Assembly (NCBI GenBank): GCA_964390195.1
Contig: CAYMHO010000004.1
Span: 1 to 64,000, forward strand
Length of the DNA stretch: 64,000 bases
DNA from: JALHQU01 sp964390195
Lineage (GTDB): Bacteria > Planctomycetota > Planctomycetia > Gemmatales > Gemmataceae
Direction: 5' to 3'
The position numbers were made by a program, and so were the translations under genes. The first letter of the stretch is position 1; every line of letters begins with the position of its first letter. The notes under the pieces were generated by a model. The model saw nothing but the letters and a program-made list of their open reading frames with translations. It was not told the DNA's origin and did no database searches. This document shows positions 8,394 to 17,464 of this stretch, piece by piece.

Positions 8394-9119
8394 ATGTTCC
8401 GCGGGTTGTACGCCGCCGCCACGGCCCTGGACGCCGCCCAGCAGGCGCACGCGGCCACCGCCGACAACCTGGCGAACAGCAGCACGCCTGGGTTCCGCCA
8501 GCGGGGGGTGCGGTTCGAGACGTTCGACCGCGAGCTCGGGCGGGCCGACCCCCCCTTCGGGGACATCGTCGGCACGAAGTTGGTGTCCACGTTCGTGGAC
8601 TTCAAGCCGGGGCCGCTTCAACACACCGCCCACCCGTTCGACCTGGCCCTGAGTGAGCCGGACCAGTTCTTCGTGGTGCAGGGGCCGAACGGCCCCATGT
8701 ACACCCGCGACGGCGCCTTCCGTGTGACCGCCGAGGGGAAGGTGCTGACCCAATCGGGCTACCCGCTGCTCGCCGAGGCCGGGCCGGTGGAAGTGCCGGC
8801 AAACACCTCCAACGTGACGGTCGCCAGCGACGGCAGCGTCGCCGCCGACGGGGTGCCGAGCGGCCGCGTGCGGGTGGCCCGGTTCGCCGACCCGTCCCGA
8901 CTGACCGCCGTCGGGCCGGTCCACTTCACCGCCCCGCAGGGGGTGCAGCCGGAGGCGGCCGAGCCGCGGGTGCAGCAGGGGTACCGCGAGGGGGCGAACG
9001 TGAACGCCCCGCAGGCGATGGTGAACATGATCGCCGGCACCCGCTACTACGAGGCCGCCCAGCGGGCGCTGCGGACGATCGCCGAGAGCGTGCAGCTGAA
9101 CACCCGGCCCCAGGGGTAA
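8394..9119 (+). CDS. flgF: Flagellar proximal rod protein FlgF
   Basis: Flagellar basal-body rod protein, 241 residues, with the N-terminal rod signature NLANSSTPGFRQRGVRFE and the C-terminal helical FlgE/F/G domain (VNMIAGTRYYEAAQRALRTIAE). It is exported by the flagellar type III system, so no signal peptide is expected. It is the first gene of a flagellar operon, with flgG 3 bp downstream. Choice between FlgF and FlgG rests on length and on the second gene being the better FlgG match. Confidence 0.9.
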   Translation: MFRGLYAAATALDAAQQAHAATADNLANSSTPGFRQRGVRFETFDRELGRADPPFGDIVGTKLVSTFVDFKPGPLQHTAHPFDLALSEPDQFFVVQGPNGPMYTRDGAFRVTAEGKVLTQSGYPLLAEAGPVEVPANTSNVTVASDGSVAADGVPSGRVRVARFADPSRLTAVGPVHFTAPQGVQPEAAEPRVQQGYREGANVNAPQAMVNMIAGTRYYEAAQRALRTIAESVQLNTRPQG

Positions 9120-9122
9120 CCC

Positions 9123-9908
9123 ATGATCCGCGCCTTGTACACCAGCGCCACGGGCATGAACGCCCAGGCGACCACCATCGACAACACGGCCAACAACCTG
9201 GCCAACGTGAACACCAACGGGTTCAAGAAGGGGCAGGCCGACTTCCAGGACCTGATCTACGTGAACGAGCGGACGCCGGGGGCCGACGCCGCCCAGGGGT
9301 TGCAGGTGCCGACCGGGTTGCAGATCGGGCACGGGACGCGGGTGGCGGGGATTACCAAAGTGTTCACCCAGGGGGCGATGGTGAACACCCAGAACCCGTA
9401 CGACCTGGCCATCGAGGGGCAGGGGTTCTTGCAGGTGCTGATGCCGAACGGGGAGACGCGGTTCACCCGCGACGGGGCACTCCGGCTGAACCCGCAGGGC
9501 AACCTGGTCACCTCCGACGGGTTCCTCGTCACCCCGCAGGTGACCATCCCGCAGGACGCGGTGAACGTGGCCATGGGGGCGGACGGCACCGTCACCGTCA
9601 CCAACCCGCAGGGGCAGTCGGCCATCGTCGGCCAACTCACCCTGGTGCGGTTCCCCAACCCGGCCGGGTTGAGTGCGGAAGGCCGGAACCTGTTCACCGA
9701 ATCGGCTTCGAGCGGCCCGCCGCTGGTGGCCACGCCGGGGGTGAACGGCACCGGGCTGATCCGCCAGGGGTTCCTGGAGCGGTCGAACGTGGACGCGGTG
9801 ACGGAACTGATCAGCCTGATCCTCGCCCAGCGGGCGTACGAGTTCAACACGCGGTCCGTCCGCACCGCCGACAACATGCTGCAGGCGACGACGGAACTGA
9901 TCCGGTAG
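9123..9908 (+). CDS. flgG: Flagellar distal rod protein FlgG
   Basis: Distal rod protein, 261 residues, the standard FlgG length. The N-terminus has the rod motif NNLANVNTNGFKKGQADFQDL and the C-terminus has the conserved helix NVDAVTELISLILAQRAYE ending in TTELIR. It is exported through the flagellar type III apparatus and polymerises below the hook. It is placed between flgF and flgA with almost no gaps; its stop overlaps the GTG at 9908. Confidence 0.96.
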   Translation: MIRALYTSATGMNAQATTIDNTANNLANVNTNGFKKGQADFQDLIYVNERTPGADAAQGLQVPTGLQIGHGTRVAGITKVFTQGAMVNTQNPYDLAIEGQGFLQVLMPNGETRFTRDGALRLNPQGNLVTSDGFLVTPQVTIPQDAVNVAMGADGTVTVTNPQGQSAIVGQLTLVRFPNPAGLSAEGRNLFTESASSGPPLVATPGVNGTGLIRQGFLERSNVDAVTELISLILAQRAYEFNTRSVRTADNMLQATTELIR

Positions 9909-9919
9909 TGAGGCCTTCC

Positions 9920-10717
9920 ATGCTGCTGCGCTCCTCCCTACTCCTGCTGCTGGTCGCCCTGCCGGCCGTCGCCGCCGACCCGGTGTGCATTTCCGTGCTG
10001 CCGAAGCCCGTCGGCACCGGCGGCACGATCACCGTCGGGCAGGCGGCCCGGCTGACCGGCGGGTCGGCGGTCGTCCGCGAGAAGATGGCCCGGCTCGAGT
10101 TGGTCGAGCGGACCGACGCCGAGAGCATCTCGCGGAAGCTCATCCGGTATCGCCTGCGGCTGGCCGGGTACGACGACGCCGATTTCACCTTCGCCGAGGC
10201 CGCCGTGCCGAACGGCGCCCTGCTCACGCCCGAAGCGGTGGAAGAGGCCGCCCGGCAGGAGTTGATCCGCCGCCTCGGGGTGTCGCCGTCCGAGGTGTTC
10301 GTCGACGTGGTCAAGCCGGTGGTGGTGAAGCTGCCGGCGACCACCGCCGCCGACGTGGTGGAACTGACCGCCGTGCCGGTGAGCGGGGCGGTGAAGCTCG
10401 GCCGCACCCAGGTGGACGTGACCATCAAGGTGAACGGCGAGCGGAAGCTGATGCTGCCCGTGTTCCTGCAGGCGTCCGCCACCGGGGTGGTGCAGGCCAA
10501 AGCCGAGAAGGCCGAGGACCTGCTGGTGAAGGCCAAGCAGCGGGTGAACATGACCGCGAAGGTGGGCGACCTGCGGGTCACCGCCGCCGGCATCGCCGCC
10601 GAGGGCGGCAAGCTCGGCCAGTCGGTCCGGGTGGAGAACGTGGACTCGAAGAAGGTCGTCACCGCCGTCGTCACCGGGCCGGGCGAGGTGGAGATCGACC
10701 TGGGGGGGAACAAGTGA
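9920..10717 (+). CDS. flgA: Flagellar P-ring assembly chaperone FlgA
   Basis: Periplasmic chaperone for P-ring assembly. An N-terminal signal peptide (MLLRSSLLLLLVALPAVAADP) follows the ATG at 9920; a GTG at 9908 that overlaps the flgG stop would add four residues. The C-terminal half (from about residue 120) resembles the SAF/FlgA beta-clip domain, with RQRVNMTAK-like spacing seen here as KAKQRVNMTAKVGDLRVTAAG. The N-terminal half is less conserved. Its position between flgG and flgH, and the downstream flgI encoding its client, support the call. Confidence 0.85.
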   Translation: MLLRSSLLLLLVALPAVAADPVCISVLPKPVGTGGTITVGQAARLTGGSAVVREKMARLELVERTDAESISRKLIRYRLRLAGYDDADFTFAEAAVPNGALLTPEAVEEAARQELIRRLGVSPSEVFVDVVKPVVVKLPATTAADVVELTAVPVSGAVKLGRTQVDVTIKVNGERKLMLPVFLQASATGVVQAKAEKAEDLLVKAKQRVNMTAKVGDLRVTAAGIAAEGGKLGQSVRVENVDSKKVVTAVVTGPGEVEIDLGGNK

Positions 10718-11295
10718 ACCGCCTGCTCGCCATCCCCGTCCTGCTGGCCGCCGCGTGCCCGGCGTTCGCCGACGACATCTGGGCCCGCCGCGACCCGCGG
10801 ATGACCAACCTGTTCCAGGACAACCGCGCCCGCAACGTGGGCGACATCGTCACCCTCGTCATCAACGAGAACACCACCGAGAACGAGCGGGAGCAGCGGC
10901 AGCAGAGCAAGACGAACTCGTTCACCGGGCAGGCGACGGTGTTCGGCGTGCCGCAGGTGGGCAGCTCGGACGGCAACTTCGGGCGGACGTTCTCCGGCAG
11001 CGGGCAACTGACCGGCGGGCGGACGTTCACCGACCGCATCGCCATGACGGTGGTGGACGTGATGCCGAACGGCAACCTGGTGGTGGAGGGGTTCCGCAGC
11101 CGGCTGACGATGGGCGAGGAGCGGGTGCTGCGGGTGACGGGGGTGGTCCGCCCGCAGGACATCACCGTCGGCAACGTGGTGCCGTCGAGCAACCTGGCGA
11201 ACGCCCGCCTGAGCTACCTCGGCCGCGGGCCGACCACCCGCCAGGTGAACCAGAACTTCTTCGGCCGGGTGATGAACCGGATTTGGCCGTTCTGA
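10714..11295 (+). CDS. flgH: Flagellar L-ring protein FlgH
   Basis: Outer-membrane L-ring subunit, 193 residues. The GTG at 10714 overlaps the flgA stop (GTGA), a coupled start, and gives a good signal peptide (VNRLLAIPVLLAAACPAFADD). Conserved FlgH blocks are DNRARNVGDIVTLVINENT and DVMPNGNLVVEGFR, then GVVRPQDI. Most FlgH proteins are lipoproteins; here the cysteine in the signal region lacks a canonical lipobox (AAAC) and cleavage after CPAFA looks at least as likely. The anchoring mode is therefore uncertain. Confidence 0.93.
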   Translation: MNRLLAIPVLLAAACPAFADDIWARRDPRMTNLFQDNRARNVGDIVTLVINENTTENEREQRQQSKTNSFTGQATVFGVPQVGSSDGNFGRTFSGSGQLTGGRTFTDRIAMTVVDVMPNGNLVVEGFRSRLTMGEERVLRVTGVVRPQDITVGNVVPSSNLANARLSYLGRGPTTRQVNQNFFGRVMNRIWPF

Positions 11296-11302
11296 CGACA
11301 CA

Positions 11303-11362
11303 ACGAGCCGCGACCGCCGGGGAGCGGAAGTCCGACCCCGCTCCCCGGCGGTCGCGGCTCGT
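11303..11362. repeat. Intergenic palindrome (family A relative) inside the flg operon
   Basis: Perfect 25-bp stem with arms at 11303-11327 and 11338-11362 and a 10-bp loop. The outer half of the arm (ACGAGCCGCGACCG) matches the elements near 1264 and 7064; the inner half differs. It lies between flgH and flgI inside what should be one operon, which argues against it being a full transcription terminator. Confidence 0.85.
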
Positions 11363-11368
11363 CCGGAG

Positions 11369-12481
11369 ATGGTCATGCCCCGCCTGCTCCTCGCAACCGC
11401 CGTCGCCCTGCTCCTCGCCGCCCCGGCGTTCGCCCAGGTGCGGATCAAGGACATCACCGACGTGGCCGGCGCCCGCGGCAACCAGCTCATCGGCGTCGGG
11501 CTGGTGGTCGGCCTGGACGGCACCGGCAGCCGCAGCACGTTCACCCAGGAGATGGCGGTGAACATGATGCAGCGGTTCGGCGTGACCACCCAGATCTTCA
11601 GCCCGAACCCGGCCGAGGCGATCATCCGCAGCACCAACATCTCGGTCGTCATGGTGACGGCCGAGATCGGCCCGTGGTCGCGGAAGGGGACGACCATCGA
11701 CGTGACGGTGAGCAGCATGGACGACGCCCGCAGCCTGCAGGGGGGCAAACTGCTGATGACCATGCTGAAGGCGGTGGACGGGGAGGTGTACGCCGTCGCC
11801 CAGGGGCCGCTGTCGGTCGGCGGGTTCGCCGTCGCCGGGCAGGCGGCCGGCATCCAGAAGAACCAGTTGAACACCGGCCGCATCCCCGAGGGGGCGATGG
11901 TGGAGAAGGAGGCGCCCGGCGAACTGACCCGCAACGGGAAGGTGCAGTTCGCCCTGAAGAAGCCCGACTTCAACACCGCCCGGCTGATCGCCAAGGCGAT
12001 CAACGCCCGCTTCCCCGGGGCGGCCGAGGCGTGCGACCCGGGCGGGGTGAACGTGGCCCTGCCGCTCGACTCGAAGAAGACGCTGTCCGACCTGATCGGC
12101 GAGATCGGCCTGCTGGAGGTGACGCCGGACGCGGTCGCGCGGGTGATCATCAACGAGCGGACGGGCACGGTGGTGGCGGGGGAGAACGTCACCCTCAGCC
12201 CGGTGGCGGTGGCGCACGGCAACCTGTTCCTGCGGGTGAGCGAGACGCCGCAGGTGAGCCAGCCGAACGCCTTCGCCGGCGGCAACACGGCGGTGGTGCC
12301 GCGGACGCAGGTGGGGGCGGTGGAGGAGCGGGCCAGGATGATCGTCCTGCCGAAGGCGACGTCAGTGGCCGACGTGGCGCGGGCGCTGAACGCCCTCGGC
12401 GTCACCCCGCGGGACCTGATCAGCATCTTCCAGTTGCTGAAGGAAGCCGGCGCCCTGCACGCCGAACTGAAGGTGATTTGA
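11369..12481 (+). CDS. flgI: Flagellar P-ring protein FlgI
   Basis: Periplasmic P-ring subunit, 370 residues, the family's usual length. A signal peptide (MVMPRLLLATAVALLLAAPAFA) is followed by RIKDITDVAGARGNQLIGVG, the FlgI N-terminal signature. Further conserved stretches are GLDGTGSRS, SSMDDARSLQGGKLL and the C-terminal LNALGVTPRDLISIFQ. It follows flgH after a palindrome and precedes the rod-binding gene. Confidence 0.97.
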   Translation: MVMPRLLLATAVALLLAAPAFAQVRIKDITDVAGARGNQLIGVGLVVGLDGTGSRSTFTQEMAVNMMQRFGVTTQIFSPNPAEAIIRSTNISVVMVTAEIGPWSRKGTTIDVTVSSMDDARSLQGGKLLMTMLKAVDGEVYAVAQGPLSVGGFAVAGQAAGIQKNQLNTGRIPEGAMVEKEAPGELTRNGKVQFALKKPDFNTARLIAKAINARFPGAAEACDPGGVNVALPLDSKKTLSDLIGEIGLLEVTPDAVARVIINERTGTVVAGENVTLSPVAVAHGNLFLRVSETPQVSQPNAFAGGNTAVVPRTQVGAVEERARMIVLPKATSVADVARALNALGVTPRDLISIFQLLKEAGALHAELKVI

Positions 12482-12509
12482 CCCGTGAGGGCGAGCCGAG
12501 CGGCGTGAG

Positions 12510-12540
12510 CCGCCGGGTGGCACTCTCAACCACCCGGCGG
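12510..12540 (+). terminator. Hairpin after flgI
   Basis: An 11-bp perfect stem (arms 12510-12520 and 12530-12540) lies 29 bp after the flgI stop. About 40 bp further on, an A6/T6 inverted tract (12583-12607) could form a second structure. They may attenuate transcription into the distal flagellar genes. No classical U-tract follows the first stem. Confidence 0.5.
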
Positions 12541-12718
12541 GGCCACCAACACGGGTGGGCCCCAAAGTAACCGGGGGGGCGCAAAAAAGTGCGGCGCGAG
12601 CTTTTTTCCTGCCTTTTCGCCGCCCGCCGTTCGGCCTAGCAACAGTTCCCCCTCTACACTCGATTCGAAATCCGACGCCCGACACGCCGCCCGCGAGCTG
12701 GAAGCCACCTTCCTCAGC

Positions 12719-12949
12719 ATGCTGTTGAAGGAGATGCGGCAGACGCTGGAGCCGGACGGCGGGCTGTTCCCCGGCGACTCCGGCGACGTGCAGGGCGGGC
12801 TGTTCGACCTGTACCTGGGCCAGCACCTGGCCGCCGCCGGCGGGTTCGGACTGGCCGCCGCCCTCGACCGACAACCGCGGACCCCCTCTCATGCCGACCA
12901 CCGACCCCCGCCCGCTGGCGGAACAGTTGCTGGACCAACTGGCCGGTGA
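12719..12949 (+). CDS. Rod-binding protein (FlgJ N-terminal domain), start codon unclear
   Basis: The frame encodes the rod-binding domain (PF10135-like) found in FlgJ N-termini: ARELEATFLSMLLKEMRQTL then GLFDLYLGQHLAAAGGFGLA. The peptidoglycan hydrolase half of enteric FlgJ is absent, as in many non-proteobacterial flagella. The coordinates give the only ATG, but conserved residues (SDARHAARELEATFLS) lie upstream of it. The frame is open back to a stop at 12506 without any ATG, GTG or TTG. The true start is therefore either a rare codon, an upstream frame joined by a frameshift near the A6 and T6 runs, or a sequence error. The 3' end overlaps the next gene by 59 bp. Confidence 0.7.
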   Translation: MLLKEMRQTLEPDGGLFPGDSGDVQGGLFDLYLGQHLAAAGGFGLAAALDRQPRTPSHADHRPPPAGGTVAGPTGR

Positions 12950-13397
12950 AGAAGTGCTCCTGAGGCAGGCCCGCGAGTGCGTGATGGGCCTGTACGCCAG
13001 CCTCCGCAAAGGGGACGTGCCGGCCGTTCAGGTGGCCCTCCCGCGGAACGAGGCACTGGCCACCCAACTGGCCGCCCGCGCCAAACAGCGGCAGGCGGCC
13101 GCCGCCTGTCTGGCGGACGCGGTCGGGCTGCCCGCCACCGCCACCCTCCAGCAGATCGCCGCCGCCGCCCCGGACCCGTTCGGCCCGAAGTTCCTGGCCG
13201 CCCGGTCCACCCTGCGGGCGCTGACCACCCAGGTGGACCAGTTCCGTTCGGCGAACGCAAATCTGATCGACCGCCTTCGATCCTTCTTCCATGACGTGCT
13301 GTCCGGGCTGACCGCCCCGGACGCCCCCGCCCGGTACGGGCCGTCCGGCAACCGCCTGACCGTCCACGCCGTCTCCGCCACCGTCGTCAGCGGGTGA
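12891..13397 (+). CDS. FlgN-like flagellar export chaperone
   Basis: A 168-residue, largely helical protein beginning MPTTDPRPLAEQLLDQLAGEE, with heptad-like spacing and a C-terminal helix NANLIDRLRSFFHDVLSGL. Helical content, length and position immediately before flgK match FlgN, the chaperone for hook-junction proteins FlgK and FlgL. Sequence conservation in FlgN is low, so the call leans on context. It starts inside the end of the rod-binding gene and ends 7 bp before flgK. Confidence 0.7.
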   Translation: MPTTDPRPLAEQLLDQLAGEEVLLRQARECVMGLYASLRKGDVPAVQVALPRNEALATQLAARAKQRQAAAACLADAVGLPATATLQQIAAAAPDPFGPKFLAARSTLRALTTQVDQFRSANANLIDRLRSFFHDVLSGLTAPDAPARYGPSGNRLTVHAVSATVVSG

Positions 13398-13404
13398 CCC
13401 ACCC

Positions 13405-15108
13405 ATGAACTCGTTCCCGATCGGCATCTCGGCCCTGGCTGTCGGCCGCCGCGGGATGGACGTGGCCGGCCAGAACATCGCCAACGCCAGCACCCCCGGC
13501 TACCGCCGCCAGTCGCTCAACGCCGTCTCCCGGTCGGTCGAGAACATCGGCCTGGGGGTGGAGGCGTCCCGCCTGACGCGGTACGACTCCCCGCCCCTCC
13601 GCACCGCCATCCTGACCGGCAACATGGACGAGGCCGCCGCCGGCGTGCGGCTGGACGCCCGCCGGCAGATCGAGACGGCGCTGGGCAGCGGCGACACCTC
13701 CGTCGGCGGCAAGCTGCAACAACTGTTCAACGGCATCGAACGCCTCTCCTCCCGCCCGGCCGATTCGGCCGCCCGCCGCGAGTTGCTCGCCGCCGCCGGC
13801 GACTTCACCTCCCAACTGGCCGCCACCGGCGAGGACATCGACCGCCTGCGGTTCGACCTCGGGCGGCAGGTGAGCCAGACGGTGGACGAGGTGAACTCGC
13901 TCACCTCTCGCATCGCCGACCTGAACGGGCGGATTTACGAGGTCGAGGTGCGGGGCGAGCAGGCGAACGAGATGCGGGACCAGCGGGACCAGTTGGTGGA
14001 CGACCTGTCGAAGAAGGTGGACTTCCGCGTGGTGAACATGGACTACGGGGTGGTCAACCTGATCGGCCGGGAGGCGTCGCTGGTGGTCAGCACGTCGGCC
14101 GCGCAGTTCACCGTGACGGGCAACGGGGCCGGCGGGCTGGACGTGACGCACGCCGGGCAGACCACCCCGATCCAGTTCGACGGCGGCTCGCTCAGCGGGC
14201 TGCTCCGCGAGTACAACACCGACATCCCGGCCACCCGCTCCCGGCTGGACGCGATGGCGAACGCCGCCGCCGGCCGGCTGGACAAGATGCAGGCGACCGG
14301 GCTGGGCCTCGACGGCCCGATCACCAGCTCGGTCGGCACCCGCCCGGTGACCGACCCGACCCAGCCGCTGGCCACGCAGAACATGCCGATCGGCATGACG
14401 GCCGGCACGCTGACGATCAGCATGACGAACCTGGGCAGCCAGGCCCGCACGTCCGCCGCCATCGCCATCAACCCGACCACGATGAGCCTGAACGACGTGG
14501 CCGCGGCCATCACCGCCGGCACCGGCGGGCAGGTGAACGCGACGGTCGACACCCCGCAGAACGTGCTCCGGCTGACGGCCCAGGCGGGCACGGCGTTCGA
14601 CTTCGCCGGCCGCCCGGACAGTCCCCCCGCGGCGGTGTTCGCCCCGCCGGCGGTGGCCGACCCCGACACCGCCAACGTGCTCGCCGGGCTGGGGGTGAAC
14701 GGCCTCTTCCAGGGGAGCGGGGCGGGCACCCTGACGGTGCGGACCGACCTGGCCGCCGACCCGAACAGGCTGGCCGCCTCGCGGAGCGGGCGGAGCGGCG
14801 ACGGCAGCAACCTGGAGCGGATGGCGGCGGTGCGGGATCTGGCCCTCTTCAGCGGACGCACGCTGTCGGCCGAGTTCACCGACATCGCCGCGAGTGTCGG
14901 GGTGGCGGTGCAGTCGCTCGACGACGAGCAGACCTCCCGCCAGGGGTTGCTCCAGAACCTGAACGCCCAGGAGCAGGCCATCGTCGGGGTTGACGTGAAC
15001 GAGGAACTGGTGCGGCTGATGGACTACCAGCGGATGGTCGAAGGGGCGTCGCGGTTCATGTCGATGGTCAACTCGGCACTCGATTCCATCTTCGAAATGA
15101 CGGCGTGA
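13405..15108 (+). CDS. flgK: Flagellar hook-associated protein 1 FlgK
   Basis: Hook-filament junction protein, 567 residues. The N-terminus has the family signature GQNIANASTPGYRRQSLNA and the C-terminus the matching coiled region VNEELVRLMDYQRMVEGASRFMSMV. The variable middle (about 300-460) has beta-rich, low-conservation sequence as expected for the exposed domains. It is exported by the flagellar type III route. It is the last gene of the flagellar cluster here; flgL, which often follows, is not present. Confidence 0.96.
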   Translation: MNSFPIGISALAVGRRGMDVAGQNIANASTPGYRRQSLNAVSRSVENIGLGVEASRLTRYDSPPLRTAILTGNMDEAAAGVRLDARRQIETALGSGDTSVGGKLQQLFNGIERLSSRPADSAARRELLAAAGDFTSQLAATGEDIDRLRFDLGRQVSQTVDEVNSLTSRIADLNGRIYEVEVRGEQANEMRDQRDQLVDDLSKKVDFRVVNMDYGVVNLIGREASLVVSTSAAQFTVTGNGAGGLDVTHAGQTTPIQFDGGSLSGLLREYNTDIPATRSRLDAMANAAAGRLDKMQATGLGLDGPITSSVGTRPVTDPTQPLATQNMPIGMTAGTLTISMTNLGSQARTSAAIAINPTTMSLNDVAAAITAGTGGQVNATVDTPQNVLRLTAQAGTAFDFAGRPDSPPAAVFAPPAVADPDTANVLAGLGVNGLFQGSGAGTLTVRTDLAADPNRLAASRSGRSGDGSNLERMAAVRDLALFSGRTLSAEFTDIAASVGVAVQSLDDEQTSRQGLLQNLNAQEQAIVGVDVNEELVRLMDYQRMVEGASRFMSMVNSALDSIFEMTA

Positions 15109-15181
15109 CGGCCCGGTGTTGTGGACACCGCCGCCGGGGTCGGGAACAATACCCCTGTTCCCCGACGCCGCGAGGTCCGCC

Positions 15182-17464
15182 GTGAGACACCTGTTCGTGC
15201 TGCTGGCGGTGGCGACCGGCGGGCTGGCCGTCGCCCAGACCCAGGAGCGGCCGTACCGCGAGCCGGACCTGCCCGACGACGCCCGTTCACACTGGTCCTT
15301 CAAGACAGTCGAGGCGAACCCCGACCGCAAGCTGGGGGGGGCGAACCCGATCGACGCCTTCATCCTCGCCAAGCTCGACGCCGCCAGGATCAAGCCCGCC
15401 CCGGAGGCGGACAAACTCACCCTCCTTCGTCGTCTCACGTTCGACCTGACCGGCCTTCCGCCGACCCCGGGCGAGATCGATGCGTTTCTGAAGGACACCT
15501 CCGCCGCCGCCTACGAGAAGGTGGTCGACCGGTTGCTCGCCTCGCCGCACTTCGGCGAGCGGTGGGCGCAACACTGGCTGGACGTGGTGCGGTTCGGCGA
15601 GAGCAACGGGTACGAACTGGACGCAGACCGCCCGCACGCCTGGCGGTACCGGGATTACGTCATCCGCTCGCTCAACGCCGACAAGCCGTACGACCAGTTC
15701 CTCACCGAACAGATCGCCGGCGACCTGCTGGCGAAGGGCAAGAGCGGACCGGAGGCGGCCGAGTTGCACGTCGCCACCGGGTTGCACCGCTGCGGACCGA
15801 TCCACGTGGTGAGCGGGAACGTGGACCCCGAGGAGACGCGGCAGGAGAAGATCACCGAGATCGTGAACGGGTTCGGGTCGGCGGTCCTCGGGCTGACGAT
15901 GGCCTGCACCCGCTGCCACGACCACAAGTTCGACCCCATCACCCAGGGCGACTACTTCCGGCTGGCCGCGTTCTTCGGCAGCAGCGTGTACAAGGACGTG
16001 GAGTTCGCCACCGACGCCGAGCGGAACCAGTTCAAGGAGCAAACCGCGGCGGTGACGGCGAAGGTCGCCCCCCTGAAGAAGCAGATCGCCGCGATCGAAG
16101 CACCGGCGCGGGCGAAGGCGGAGGCGCTGAAGAGGGCGAAGCTGCCGGCCGACGTGAAGGTGGCGTTCGACGTACCGGCCGACAAGCGGACGCCCGAGCA
16201 GAAGAAGTTGGTGGAGGCGGCCAAGCCGCTCATCAAGGTGACGTGGGACGAGGTGCTGGACGCCCTCTCGCCCGAGGACCGCGAGCGGCGGGCGAGGCTG
16301 CGGGCCGAGCAGTTCGCCGCCGAGGAGGTGTTGCCCCCGCCGCTGCCCACCGCCTGGGCCATCGCCGAGGCCGACAAGCCGGGCCAGACGTTCGTGCTGA
16401 AACGGGGCGACTGGAAGCGGCGGCAGTCGGAAATCTCGGCCGGGTATGTGACGGTGGCCACGACCGGCGAGCCGCCGGCGAAGTCGCGGCTCGACCTGGC
16501 CAGGTGGGTGACCGACCCGAAGCACCCGCTCACCGCCCGGGTGATCGTCAACCGCCTGTGGCAGCACCACTTCGGCCGCGGCATCGTCGCCACCCCGAAC
16601 GACTTCGGCACCCGCGGGGAGAAGCCGACCCACCCCGAACTGCTGGACTGGTTGGCCGCCGACCTGGTCACCCCCGCCCGTGAGGGCGGGGGTGACGCCC
16701 CGAAGCCCTGGACCCTGAAACGCCTCCACCGCCTGATGGTCACGTCGGCGGCGTACAAGCGGGCCAGTGACACCCCGGTGTCCGCGGAAGCGCTCGAGCA
16801 CGACCCGGACAACCGCCTGCTGTGGCGGGCGAACCGTCGCCGACTCGAAGGCGAGGCCATCCGCGACGCCATACTGACCGCCGCCGGCACGCTCACCCGC
16901 GACACCTGCGGGCCGAGCGTCCGGGTGTCGCTCGAACCCGAGGTGTACGACCTGATCTTCACCGAGGACGAGCCGACCAACCTGTGGAAGGTGACGGCCG
17001 ACCCGAGGCAGCACACCCGCCGCAGCCTGTACCTGTTCGCCAAGCGGAACGTGCGGCAGCCGCTGCTCGAGGCGTTCGACCAGCCGGACGCGCTCGGGTC
17101 GTGCGCGGTGCGGGGGAAGAGCACGTTCGCCCCGCAGGCGCTCATCCTGATGAACGGCCCACTCGCCGCCGGGCAGAGCAAACGGATGGCGGTGTCTCTG
17201 ATGGCCGAGGGGATGGGCGAAACGGAGTGGATCGAATCGGCCTACCGCCGCTGCTTCGGCCGCGGTGCCACCGCCGACGAGGTGAAGAAGTTGACGGCGT
17301 TCCTCGCCGAGCAGACGAAGCTGCTGGCCGCCCGGCGGGCGAAGGGCGAGGACGTCGGCGTGCCGACCGGCCTGCCGCCGAAGGCGGACGGCGCTCAGGC
17401 GCGGGCGCTGGCCGACGTGTGTCTGGCGCTGTTCAACCTGAACGAGTTCGTGTACGTCCGGTGA
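15182..17464 (+). CDS. DUF1549/DUF1553 (PSCyt2-PSD1) exported protein
   Basis: Planctomycete-type secreted protein, 760 residues. The GTG at 15182 gives a signal peptide (VRHLFVLLAVATGGLAVAQ); the frame is also open from an ATG at 15116. Residues about 40-250 are the DUF1549/PSCyt2 domain (RLTFDLTGLPPTPGEIDAFL, SPHFGERWAQHWLDVVRFGES, and CTRCHDHKFDPI, a heme-like CxxCH). Residues about 440-740 are DUF1553/PSD1 (WVTDPKHPLTARVIVNRLWQ, HPELLDWLA). These domain pairs are very numerous in Gemmata relatives, often beside DUF1501 genes, which is not the case here. The single CxxCH suggests a heme site, though redox activity is unproven. The biochemical role is unknown. Confidence 0.93.
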   Translation: MRHLFVLLAVATGGLAVAQTQERPYREPDLPDDARSHWSFKTVEANPDRKLGGANPIDAFILAKLDAARIKPAPEADKLTLLRRLTFDLTGLPPTPGEIDAFLKDTSAAAYEKVVDRLLASPHFGERWAQHWLDVVRFGESNGYELDADRPHAWRYRDYVIRSLNADKPYDQFLTEQIAGDLLAKGKSGPEAAELHVATGLHRCGPIHVVSGNVDPEETRQEKITEIVNGFGSAVLGLTMACTRCHDHKFDPITQGDYFRLAAFFGSSVYKDVEFATDAERNQFKEQTAAVTAKVAPLKKQIAAIEAPARAKAEALKRAKLPADVKVAFDVPADKRTPEQKKLVEAAKPLIKVTWDEVLDALSPEDRERRARLRAEQFAAEEVLPPPLPTAWAIAEADKPGQTFVLKRGDWKRRQSEISAGYVTVATTGEPPAKSRLDLARWVTDPKHPLTARVIVNRLWQHHFGRGIVATPNDFGTRGEKPTHPELLDWLAADLVTPAREGGGDAPKPWTLKRLHRLMVTSAAYKRASDTPVSAEALEHDPDNRLLWRANRRRLEGEAIRDAILTAAGTLTRDTCGPSVRVSLEPEVYDLIFTEDEPTNLWKVTADPRQHTRRSLYLFAKRNVRQPLLEAFDQPDALGSCAVRGKSTFAPQALILMNGPLAAGQSKRMAVSLMAEGMGETEWIESAYRRCFGRGATADEVKKLTAFLAEQTKLLAARRAKGEDVGVPTGLPPKADGAQARALADVCLALFNLNEFVYVR

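Noticed and set aside
12719..12949. Pseudogene call for the rod-binding protein
   Set aside because: The domain is intact to its stop and in the right operon position; only the start is unclear, so it is kept as a gene with a flag.
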